Positions 1 through 6,105 of a stretch of DNA of 14,743 bases are shown piece by piece; within the stretch, counting starts at the first letter, position 1; the number at the start of each line of letters is the position of its first letter. The notes beneath the pieces were generated by a model that saw nothing but the letters and a program-made list of their open reading frames with translations, was not told the origin of the DNA and did not search any database. This DNA comes from an uncultured Rhodanobacteraceae bacterium (lineage in GTDB: Bacteria > Pseudomonadota > Gammaproteobacteria > Xanthomonadales > Ahniellaceae), in NCBI GenBank assembly GCA_937873105.1, contig CALMWD010000099.1, positions 1 to 14,743 of the forward strand, read 5' to 3'. The translations under genes were made by a program, and so were the position numbers.

Positions 1-6
1 ACCTTC

Positions 7-35
7 AGTGGGAGCGGCCTCCCGGCCGCGATTCC
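7..35. repeat. REP-like palindromic element
   Basis: The stretch contains a perfect 6-bp stem, GCGGCC (14-19) and GGCCGC (24-29), around a TCCC loop, flanked by GTGGGA and GATTCC. The GTGGGAGCGGC...GCCGCGATTC layout resembles the dispersed REP elements common in Pseudomonas and Xanthomonadales genomes (established pattern, recalled rather than searched). It lies 5 bp beyond the stop codon of the minus-strand gene at 41-997, a typical REP location, where it could also act as an RNA-stabilising or terminating hairpin. Only one copy is seen in this window, so its repeat status is inferred. Confidence 0.5.
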
Positions 36-40
36 AGAAC

Positions 41-997
41 TTACTTGTCCTTCTTGCCGAACAGGCTGCCGATCTTGTGGAACAGCCCGCTCGGCGTATC
101 CGAAGGTTTGCCGCCGGCCGGAGGAATGGGCGCGGTCACGGCCGCCTGCTGCCCGGTCACTGCCTTCTGCTGGCCGGTCGCGGGCTTCGGGAACTCCCCG
201 GTAATGGCCTTGAAACTGCCGGTGATGCGATTGCCCTGCTGGGCCTTCTTCAACCGCTCTTCCTCGGCACGCTGAGCTTCGGCGATCTTCTGCTCCCACT
301 CGCGGCGGGTCTGCTCCTGTTGCAGCTTCGCGCGCCAAGCCTCGCGGTTCTCGTCGGAGATCGTCTCGCGCAGGATGTAGTTCTGCTGCAACGCGATGTA
401 CTTGCCGATGGAATCGAGCAACTCGTCGTTGAGGTCGGCGATGCGTATGGCCTGCTTTCGGGTGGCGAAGGCATCGAAGTTGGTGAACTCCATGCGCAAC
501 AGGTCGCTGTTCATCTCGGCGACGAAGGTCGCCACCATGTTGACCTTGCCGGCCGCCTGGAACCAGGCCTTCGTGTACTCGCCCTTCTCGTTCTTTTCGG
601 CCTTCTGCATCGCCTCGAAGCCGTAGCGCCGGAACAGTTCGACCATGGCGTCGATGCGCGAGGCGCCCTCGATCATCAGTTGCGGCGACTGCGATGTGTC
701 GACCACGCCGGTGACCGTGAGCGTGTAGGTGCGACCGTACATCGGCATCTGCGCCTGAACGTTCATGTCATTGCTGCAACGGGTGACAACCTCGCCATAG
801 CCGCTGATGGCGTAACGCCCGACGCGCGGCGCCTGCAGGAAATTGAGCGTCTTCGACAGGCGCGTCAGGTAGTCGAACAGGTTCTCCATCACCGGCAAGG
901 TGGTGTTCTTGAAGAACTCGCGCCTCTGCTTCTGCAATTCCTCCTTGCTGTCGCGCTCCTTCTGCGCCTGCTGTTCGAGATCGTCAAGTAGCCCCAT
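41..997 (-). CDS. Uncharacterised coiled-coil protein with tandem TG-repeat tail
   Basis: This is a 318-aa protein I do not recognise. The ATG at 997 (MGLLDDLEQQ) is preferred over an in-frame extension to 1102 because the extension has atypical composition and would swallow a good promoter (1039-1066). Residues 1-30 are charged and helical. Residues 30-200 look like a folded alpha/beta domain (LPVMENLFDYL, a beta-rich YTLTVTGVVD stretch, then helices). Residues 205-255 are a highly charged predicted coiled coil. Residues 258-288 hold about four degenerate 7-8-residue repeats (ITGSFKA, ITGEFPKP, ATGQQKA, VTGQQAA). The tail is Pro/Gly-rich and ends in an amphipathic, Lys-rich GLFHKIGSLFGKKDK. 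There is no signal peptide or membrane segment, so it is probably cytoplasmic, and it appears to be a single-gene unit. Coding status is well supported; function is unknown. Confidence 0.85.
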   Translation of the reverse strand: MGLLDDLEQQAQKERDSKEELQKQRREFFKNTTLPVMENLFDYLTRLSKTLNFLQAPRVGRYAISGYGEVVTRCSNDMNVQAQMPMYGRTYTLTVTGVVDTSQSPQLMIEGASRIDAMVELFRRYGFEAMQKAEKNEKGEYTKAWFQAAGKVNMVATFVAEMNSDLLRMEFTNFDAFATRKQAIRIADLNDELLDSIGKYIALQQNYILRETISDENREAWRAKLQQEQTRREWEQKIAEAQRAEEERLKKAQQGNRITGSFKAITGEFPKPATGQQKAVTGQQAAVTAPIPPAGGKPSDTPSGLFHKIGSLFGKKDK

Positions 998-1038
998 GGC
1001 GAGCCGGTTCCTGTATGGGTGATGTGTTAGCCGAGCGG

Positions 1039-1066
1039 ATTGTACGCGCCGGCAGGCTGGCGCCAA
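1039..1066 (-). promoter_or_regulatory. Candidate sigma-70 promoter for the gene at 41-997
   Basis: Read on the minus strand, the -10 is TACAAT (1039-1044, 5 of 6 consensus) and the -35 is TTGGCG (1061-1066, 4 of 6), 16 bp apart. Transcription would begin near 1032, leaving a 5' leader of about 35 nt that contains AGGAA upstream of the ATG at 997. Prediction only. Confidence 0.45.
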
Positions 1067-1130
1067 GCATTCGGTTGCCGCCCGCGCTCCTGCCGCCGCC
1101 AACGGGCGTGTGAACCTTGGTCACCCCGGG

Positions 1131-1145
1131 AAGTGCGTCGCACTT
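1131..1145. promoter_or_regulatory. Perfect 15-bp dyad upstream of the H-NS-like gene
   Basis: AAGTGCG-T-CGCACTT is a perfect 7+7 inverted repeat, 49 bp before the ATG at 1195. It overlaps a weak -35-like TTGCCA (1144-1149) that is followed about 16 bp later by GATGAT. Its size and symmetry would suit a dimeric repressor. Nothing in the window names a regulator, so an operator role is inferred. Confidence 0.3.
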
Positions 1146-1194
1146 GCCAAATCGGGGATTTTCCGGATGATCGCGCCTTTACCGGGGAAACACC

Positions 1195-1521
1195 ATGGCC
1201 ATTGATCTGAAAAAGCTTTCGCAAACCCAACTCAACGACCTGATCCAGCGCGCGGAACGCCGAAAGGAGGAAATCGCGGTGGAAAGCGTGCAGAAGATCC
1301 GCGATCGAATCCTGAAAATCCTCGCCGACGAGGGCGTTACCTTCGAACAGGTCTTTGGCGGCAAGCGCGCGCGCGGCAAGACCAAAGGCTCGAAGGTCAA
1401 GCCGAAGTACCGCAATCCGGCGGACCCGAGCCAGACCTGGGCCGGCCGCGGCAAGCGTCCGCGCTGGTTTGCCGATGCGCTGGCCGCGGGCAAGAAGGAA
1501 AAGGACCTGCTGATCGGCTGA
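1195..1521 (+). CDS. H-NS family nucleoid-associated DNA-binding protein
   Basis: This 108-aa protein is of the H-NS/BpH3 type, which binds AT-rich DNA, bridges it and silences transcription. The N-terminal half (residues 1-50) is an oligomerising helical region (LSQTQLNDLIQRAERRKEEI). A basic linker (residues 55-70, GGKRARGKTKGSKVK) leads to the C-terminal DNA-binding domain, whose signature YRNPADPSQTWAGRGKRPRW (72-91) includes the minor-groove-inserting GRGKRP loop. Length and domain order match the family. The ATG at 1195 follows GGGGA with good spacing. The gene is monocistronic: a perfect hairpin with a T-run follows 19 bp after its stop. A 15-bp dyad and weak promoter elements lie upstream. 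In accessory regions such proteins often silence foreign genes; whether it acts on the nearby RiPP operon is unknown. Confidence 0.93.
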   Translation: MAIDLKKLSQTQLNDLIQRAERRKEEIAVESVQKIRDRILKILADEGVTFEQVFGGKRARGKTKGSKVKPKYRNPADPSQTWAGRGKRPRWFADALAAGKKEKDLLIG

Positions 1522-1540
1522 ACTTCTCGGCAGTTTGCGC

Positions 1541-1574
1541 ACAACGGGCCGGCATGACCGGCCCGTTGTGTTTT
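1541..1574 (+). terminator. Rho-independent terminator after the H-NS-like gene
   Basis: A perfect 12-bp stem (ACAACGGGCCGG at 1541-1552 with CCGGCCCGTTGT at 1558-1569), a 5-nt loop CATGA, then GTTTT. It sits 19 bp downstream of the H-NS stop. The ThrE-family gene converges on it from the right, stopping at 1583, and could use the same hairpin, but the minus strand has no T-run. Confidence 0.88.
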
Positions 1575-1582
1575 CGGGTCCG

Positions 1583-2815
1583 TCAGATCGACCGGCGTGG
1601 CGGCACCAGCAAATTGCCGAACAGCAAACCCGCAACCAAGGCGATCAGGATCGCCAGCAGCGAAAACGCGGTATCGAGGCTGAGATAGACATCGCGCTCG
1701 AATGCGAAGAAAAGGCTGCGAAAACCCACCGAACCCGGCACCAGCAGAATGATGCCCGGAACACGCACCAATGCACCGGGACGCGAGCGCCAGCGCGCAT
1801 AGACATTGGCCGCGCTGCCCACCGCGATACCGCCGAGGAATACGCCGAACTCGGGGCCAGCCCAGGCACTGGCGCATTTCGTCGCCAGATAGCCGAGCCA
1901 TGCGGAAGCCATGACCAACGGATAATCGCGCTTCGACGCTTGGAACAACACGGCGAACGAATAGCTCGCCGCCACCAGCGCTACCCATTCCGCCCATTCC
2001 GGCACCGGCAATCCCTGTGCGGGCAGCGCGACGAGGCCGAATGCGCGCGCCAATTGCACCGCCGCGATGGTGCCGAGCGACAACTTCAACAGCGTCGCCG
2101 CCGCACCCATCAGTCGAACCGTGCCGGCGACCAGATGCTGGGTCGAGAGTTCGGTCACGGCGGTCGTCAATGTCAGCCCCGGCATCAGCACGATGATCGA
2201 GGCGATCAGGACCGAACGCACGTTCAGCGGCACCAACGACGACGCGATCAGCGACGCGAAAAACATGGCGAGGAACGCCGCAACGGCCTCGAACGAGGGC
2301 GCGAAATTCGACCGACGATCGGCCACCAGGGCCAGCAGGCCGATCAGCAGGCCGATGCTGCCCGCCGCGAGCACATCCGCCGAACTGCCCTTGAGCAAGG
2401 CGGCGACGGTGGCGCCGGCGATGCCGAAGCTGAGCACCTGCAAGCCCACGCCCTTCACCGACAAGCCGGTGCGCAGCGCGCGCAGTTCCGCCAATCCCTC
2501 GGTGATGCCGATCTGCTGCGCGAGCACGCGCTCGGCAATGGCATCGACTTCGCACAGGCGGCGCAGATTCACGTCGCCCGGATTCACGCGCATCACCATC
2601 GTCCTGCGCGGCAAGGCCAGTTCGCCGTCGTCCGGATCGACGAAGGACAGCGTGATCGACGTCGGCGTTGACAGGCTGGTCGGCAGCAGGCCGAGGCGCG
2701 CACTCACGCCGTCGATGGCGCGCTCCAGACGCGGCGCCGACGTGCCGTACTGATGCAGCCGTCGCGCCAGTTCCGCCACGAAGCGGACGCGCGCGTCGAA
2801 CTCGTCGGGACTCAT
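1583..2815 (-). CDS. ThrE-family (DUF1212/DUF3815) threonine/serine exporter-like membrane protein
   Basis: This 410-aa inner-membrane protein has the full two-part ThrE architecture. A soluble N-terminal region (about 1-120, starting FVAELARRLHQYGTSAPRLE) precedes roughly ten hydrophobic helices from residue 123 to 403. Family-type motifs are MPGLTLTTAVTELSTQHLVAG (from 211; Pro and Gly conserved) and PGIILLVPGSVGFRSL (353-368) in the C-terminal half. ThrE of Corynebacterium exports threonine and serine using the proton gradient; the substrate here is not shown. Its ATG overlaps the TGA of the upstream PqqD-like gene (ATGA at 2812-2815), so translation is probably coupled and the gene is last in the RiPP operon. 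That position makes export of a peptide product or of a substrate for the pathway conceivable, but this is inference. It could equally be an unrelated amino-acid exporter captured in the operon. Confidence 0.88.
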   Translation of the reverse strand: MSPDEFDARVRFVAELARRLHQYGTSAPRLERAIDGVSARLGLLPTSLSTPTSITLSFVDPDDGELALPRRTMVMRVNPGDVNLRRLCEVDAIAERVLAQQIGITEGLAELRALRTGLSVKGVGLQVLSFGIAGATVAALLKGSSADVLAAGSIGLLIGLLALVADRRSNFAPSFEAVAAFLAMFFASLIASSLVPLNVRSVLIASIIVLMPGLTLTTAVTELSTQHLVAGTVRLMGAAATLLKLSLGTIAAVQLARAFGLVALPAQGLPVPEWAEWVALVAASYSFAVLFQASKRDYPLVMASAWLGYLATKCASAWAGPEFGVFLGGIAVGSAANVYARWRSRPGALVRVPGIILLVPGSVGFRSLFFAFERDVYLSLDTAFSLLAILIALVAGLLFGNLLVPPRRSI

Positions 2816-3093
2816 GTCGCGACCGAGGTCCGCAACAGGCCCCGCGCGACCAGATCGGCGAGAAAGCGATCGAGGTCCGCACCGGCCCGATCCGCTTCGA
2901 CGCGATGCGTCGCGACCACGTCGGCCAGCAGCTCGTCACGGCGGGCACCGTTCCGGCATGCGCGAAGAATCAGGCTGGCGACCGGATTGGCGGCGAAGTA
3001 GCGACCGAGTGCCTCGTCGAGCAGGACCGCCTCGTCCAGGTCGAACTGGGCCAGCACATGCGGCGCGAGCAGGTAAGTGGTGTGGCGATTCAT
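2812..3093 (-). CDS. PqqD-like RiPP recognition protein (lasso B1 type)
   Basis: This 93-aa protein has the PqqD fold (RRE domain) that binds a RiPP leader peptide and presents it to the processing enzymes. Visible features are an N-terminal beta-strand region (YLLAPHVLAQFDLDEAVLLD), the family-typical YFAANPVASLIL helix (about 32-43), and a C-terminal winged-helix-like part with acidic helices ending DLDRFLADLVARGLL. Standalone lasso B1 proteins are usually 80-100 aa, so the length fits. The ATG at 3093 is preceded by AGGGA; a longer in-frame reading to 3273 would only overlap the kinase. It lies 37 nt after the kinase and overlaps the ThrE-like gene by 4 nt. Its expected ligand is the YxxPxLxxLG leader motif of the peptide encoded at 4030-4221. 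In canonical clusters the next gene is the B2 leader peptidase; none is present here. Confidence 0.85.
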   Translation of the reverse strand: MNRHTTYLLAPHVLAQFDLDEAVLLDEALGRYFAANPVASLILRACRNGARRDELLADVVATHRVEADRAGADLDRFLADLVARGLLRTSVAT

Positions 3094-3130
3094 CGGCGCG
3101 ACTGTCCCTGAAGCCGATGCCCGCCGCAAG

Positions 3131-4018
3131 TCACCACGCCGACAATCTGGCCAGCGCGGCCGCAACCTGCCCGGGAATCGCCGCTTCCGCACACTCCGGC
3201 CACGACATGCGCAGCGCCGGAACGCCGCGCGTGAATGCGGTGACGGCATCGAGATGCCAGCGCAGCAGCGCACGCGGAAACAGGCGCGCCGCCACCGAGT
3301 GCCGGATCAGCCGCAAACGCGTCTCGGCCGCAGACAATGGCTGCACACCCAAGGCGGCGGTACCGCGCTCGACGAACACGATTTGATCGATGCCGATGGC
3401 GCGATCGGCGCCCGACAGCGGCTGTGCCCACTTCAGTTGCGGAAAGCGCGGCAGCAACTGCGGCGTCGGCGCGATCCGGCAGGGCGCGATGTCGTCCACC
3501 AGCGTTTCCGCACCGCAAGCCGCCGCCAGGCGCGCAATGCTGGACTTGCCGCTGCCGGAAACACCGCAGAACAGGATCGTGCGTCCGCCATGGGCAATCG
3601 CCGAAGCATGCAATGCGAGCACGCCGTCCATCGCCAGCAGCAGCAGCAGTCCGGGTCCGAGCATCACTTCCGGACGTGCGGCGGACGGCACATCGGCATC
3701 GACGACAACCACGCGCCGATCGGCATCGACCTCCAGACCGCCCAGACCGGAGAACACCAGTCGTCGCCGTCGCCCCGACGATCGGACATCGACACGCCGC
3801 AATTCGCCGACGAGAAAGCCTTGCGTCGTCAGCTCGTCCTGCCAACTCGTCGGCGCATCCGCTGCCGCGACGACGGCCGATTCATCAGCCCGCCCGAATC
3901 CGTCAATCGCTTCGCTGCAAAACACGCGCACACCGGCGATACGGGTGGCGTAACACGCTTCGATTTGCCCGGCGACGGCAAGGACGAGGTCAGTCCGTGC
4001 GCACACCCCATCCCCCAA
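3131..4018 (-). CDS. HPr-kinase-like protein of lasso-type RiPP cluster
   Basis: About 295 aa, related to the HPr kinase/phosphorylase fold. Positions from the TTG start: an LHASA motif at 136-140, a Walker A P-loop GVSGSGKSS at 152-160 and an acidic LVDDIAP at 173-179 that matches the HprK Asp pair. The N-terminal 120 residues form a variable domain. Related kinases in lasso clusters (e.g. that of paeninodin) phosphorylate the hydroxyl of the C-terminal Ser of the precursor; here the precursor ends in Thr. No in-frame ATG exists near the 5' end. TTG at 4018 gives the longest reading, while GTG at 4006 is better placed behind a GGGGGA purine run, so the exact start is unsure. It begins 11 nt after the precursor stop and is followed after 37 nt by the B1 gene. 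Assignment as a RiPP kinase rests on motifs plus context; activity is not shown. Confidence 0.82.
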   Translation of the reverse strand: MGDGVCARTDLVLAVAGQIEACYATRIAGVRVFCSEAIDGFGRADESAVVAAADAPTSWQDELTTQGFLVGELRRVDVRSSGRRRRLVFSGLGGLEVDADRRVVVVDADVPSAARPEVMLGPGLLLLLAMDGVLALHASAIAHGGRTILFCGVSGSGKSSIARLAAACGAETLVDDIAPCRIAPTPQLLPRFPQLKWAQPLSGADRAIGIDQIVFVERGTAALGVQPLSAAETRLRLIRHSVAARLFPRALLRWHLDAVTAFTRGVPALRMSWPECAEAAIPGQVAAALARLSAW

Positions 4019-4029
4019 CCCGATGGATA

Positions 4030-4221
4030 TCAGGTGCGCTGCCCCTGTCCCGGACGGTTCATTGCCCGATGCGTACCCGAACCGCCCGAATCGCCGGTTC
4101 CCGGTGATGCGCCGAGCGTCAGGTCACGCACATCGCCCAGATCGCGCAACTCGGGAGCGACATAGCTCGCACGCGCATCGGTATCCGCAGGTTCAACGAT
4201 GTGTTCGACATGACCGGGCAT
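4030..4221 (-). CDS. Lasso-type RiPP precursor peptide
   Basis: This 63-aa peptide contains YVAPELRDLGDVRDLTLG (residues 20-37), an exact fit to the lasso leader signature YxxPxLxxLGxxxxLTxG. Tyr, Pro and Leu are the contacts for the B1 recognition protein, and the Thr (35) is the conserved residue two before the cleavage site. Cleavage after Leu36 would leave a 27-residue core beginning GASPGTGDSGGSG, with Gly at position 1 and Asp at position 8, so a Gly1-Asp8 macrolactam ring is predicted. The tail is polar and basic (THRAMN, then RPGQGQRT), with no aromatic residue, and ends in Thr. The ATG is 4 nt from the cyclase stop, and an ACAGG element inside the cyclase end serves as RBS. Being wedged between cyclase and kinase strongly supports a real gene. 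The mature structure is inferred; I recognise no named lasso peptide with this core. Confidence 0.85.
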   Translation of the reverse strand: MPGHVEHIVEPADTDARASYVAPELRDLGDVRDLTLGASPGTGDSGGSGTHRAMNRPGQGQRT

Positions 4222-4225
4222 GGCA

Positions 4226-6022
4226 CTACCTGTTTTCGGAAGAAAGCTGGCGGGATGCTAACACGGCCGGCCCTGCTGCCCAATGCGCCCGCCACCACAG
4301 CTCGAACGAGATCGCCAGCCAGATCGGCAGCAATTGCGCGTCCGATTCGGGGCTTGCGAGTGCCCGCATCAACGCATCGCGATCGATGTAGCGCGGCCAT
4401 CGCGCATCGGCATCCAGCAGCAGGCGTTCGACCTCGGCGCGATGACGATCGAGCACACCCCACTGGAACAGCGGCGTCAGGCTGCCGAGCTTGGGGCGCA
4501 GGCGAACCGACTCCGGCACGCGCCCGGACAACACCTGCCGACTCAACCATTTCGGCCCGCGCGCCGAATCCGAATAGTGCGCAGGCAGACCGAGAACGAA
4601 CGCCAGCAGCGCCGGGTCGCGATACGGAAAACGCAGTTCCAGACCATGCGCGTTCGCGTAGCGGCGCGCCAGTTCGGCGTCCTGCGCGCTGGCGCGTCCG
4701 AAGGCTTCCTCGACCCGCCGCGGCCAGCCGCGCCGTTCGGCGGTGTCCGGCAAGCGGTCCCTTGCGGTATCCGTCAACCAGTCCGGCACCCATGTGCGAC
4801 TCGGGCGCAGCCACGACAGCAGGCCGCGCACGCCCGGGTCATGCCGCAGCGCGAACCGCTGACGGGCCGTCTGGACAACCAACTCGGCGACGAAGGCAAG
4901 CATGCCGCGTTCGCGCACGAACGAGGCCGGCCAGTCGCGGCCATCGGCATAGATGTGATCGCCGAAATTGCCCGACAGCAGCACCGTGGCGCCTTCGGCA
5001 CGTGCCGCGGCGAACAGCGCCTGATTGAGGCGACGATACGGATTCGCCAGCGGTGCCTCGTCTTCCATCGGCCAGCTCGGCAGATCGGAGAGCGGTTCGT
5101 GGCTTCCGTCCGGCGCGCGCACATGACGCAACCGCAGTTGCGCAGCCGTCGCGGCGGCCAAGGCCGATTCGTCGCAATCGGGCAGATGCGGCACCGCCCA
5201 GCTCACCGCCAGCGAACGCGCCGGATCGAGACAGGAGGCGAGCAAGGTGGAGTCGATGCCGCCGCTCAGCATCAGCGCCGATGTCGCGGCGTCGGCACCG
5301 GCACGGGCCACTGCCTGCGCAACCGTATCGCGCCAGGCGTCTGCCGCCGCGTCGTCGCTGCGAAAGCGCAACGGCGACGACGGCAGCGCGGGCACAATGC
5401 GCGTTTGCCGCTCGCGACCATCGTCGATGATCAGCAGGCCGCCGGCCGGCAATTCGCGCACGCCGTGCATCCACGCCACGTCGTCCGGCGGCGCGCGCAG
5501 GGCGAAGAAATGCGCCATCGCCGTGTCGTCCGGTTGCAGGCGTTCGCCGCGCAGCGCCAGCAGCGCACTGCCGCGGCTCGACACGAACAGGCGGTCGCCC
5601 TCGCGCACGTAACGCAGGCCGCGCTCGCCGAGCGGGTCGCGGTACAGCACGACGCGACGCCGTGCCGGATCGAGCAGCACCAGCGCGAGGTCGGCGTCGA
5701 GGTCGTCGAACAGATGCACGTCGCGATCGGCGTAGGCGCGCAGGAGGGCTTCGGCATCGCCGCAGCCGTCGTCGATACGGTGACGCCGACGAAACGCGGC
5801 ACCATCACGCAGGCGGCCATCCAGTGCCAGCACGCATCCACGCCATTCGGCGACACCGGTGCCATGAAACGACCGCGCCACCCACCATCGCGCGGCAGGT
5901 ATCCGCAACTCGTCCGCACCGAACGGTGCGAAACCGCCGAGCGAACGGATACCCGCAGCCATGGCCTCATCGGACACGGTCGCCACGCCGGCCAACGCGA
6001 CGACGCCAAGCACGGCAGTCAT
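4226..6022 (-). CDS. Asparagine-synthase-like lasso peptide cyclase (C protein)
   Basis: This 598-aa member of the asparagine synthase B family should activate the Asp side chain of the precursor by adenylation and close the macrolactam with the core N-terminus. Residues 1-200 are a degenerate class II glutamine-amidotransferase domain. Position 2 is Thr, not the Cys nucleophile needed for glutaminase activity, as expected for lasso cyclases. The synthetase domain starts around 225 with the ATP pyrophosphatase loop LSGGIDST (252-259); further on is SGNFGDHIYADGRDW, the counterpart of the SGxGxDE region of asparagine synthetase. Length is typical (about 600). It is the first gene of the operon; the ATG at 6022 is 83 bp from the divergent ETF-QO start, and no strong promoter is evident on its own side. 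True asparagine synthetase is unlikely given the lost Cys2 and the adjacent precursor. Confidence 0.88.
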   Translation of the reverse strand: MTAVLGVVALAGVATVSDEAMAAGIRSLGGFAPFGADELRIPAARWWVARSFHGTGVAEWRGCVLALDGRLRDGAAFRRRHRIDDGCGDAEALLRAYADRDVHLFDDLDADLALVLLDPARRRVVLYRDPLGERGLRYVREGDRLFVSSRGSALLALRGERLQPDDTAMAHFFALRAPPDDVAWMHGVRELPAGGLLIIDDGRERQTRIVPALPSSPLRFRSDDAAADAWRDTVAQAVARAGADAATSALMLSGGIDSTLLASCLDPARSLAVSWAVPHLPDCDESALAAATAAQLRLRHVRAPDGSHEPLSDLPSWPMEDEAPLANPYRRLNQALFAAARAEGATVLLSGNFGDHIYADGRDWPASFVRERGMLAFVAELVVQTARQRFALRHDPGVRGLLSWLRPSRTWVPDWLTDTARDRLPDTAERRGWPRRVEEAFGRASAQDAELARRYANAHGLELRFPYRDPALLAFVLGLPAHYSDSARGPKWLSRQVLSGRVPESVRLRPKLGSLTPLFQWGVLDRHRAEVERLLLDADARWPRYIDRDALMRALASPESDAQLLPIWLAISFELWWRAHWAAGPAVLASRQLSSENR

Positions 6023-6047
6023 GGTCCGAGCATAGCGGCGTGCTTCA

Positions 6048-6077
6048 TTGCCCCGCGCCCGTTCCGACCGGGATAAT
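6048..6077 (+). promoter_or_regulatory. Candidate promoter for ETF-QO
   Basis: A -35 of TTGCCC (6048-6053) and a -10 of GATAAT (6072-6077, 5 of 6 consensus) are 18 bp apart. Transcription would start near 6084, giving a leader of about 22 nt to the ATG at 6106. The -10 overlaps an upstream in-frame ATG (6076), which argues that the downstream ATG is the real start. Prediction only. Confidence 0.45.
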
Positions 6078-6105
6078 GCCGACCTTTGCGGAACAGGACG
6101 GTGCC

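Noticed and set aside
8..991. 327-codon plus-strand frame
   Set aside because: Antisense to the 318-aa gene, which has a promoter, RBS and protein-like composition; this frame is Leu/Arg-rich without motifs.
1179..2948. 589-codon minus-strand frame across the H-NS and ThrE-like genes
   Set aside because: Overlaps the ThrE-like gene in another frame and is antisense to H-NS; low-complexity Arg/Gly/Ala sequence.
3829..4011. 60-aa minus-strand ORF with an ATG just after the precursor
   Set aside because: It is out of frame within the kinase gene, which keeps P-loop and LVDD motifs; the small ORF has no leader-like motif, so a second precursor is not supported.
4283..6076. 597-codon plus-strand open frame opposite the cyclase
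   Set aside because: The cyclase on the other strand has the PP-loop and full family length; this frame shows no domain and biased composition.
5662..6105. Upstream in-frame extension of ETF-QO
   Set aside because: It would run into the cyclase gene on the other strand, contains no family sequence, and spans the likely promoter.
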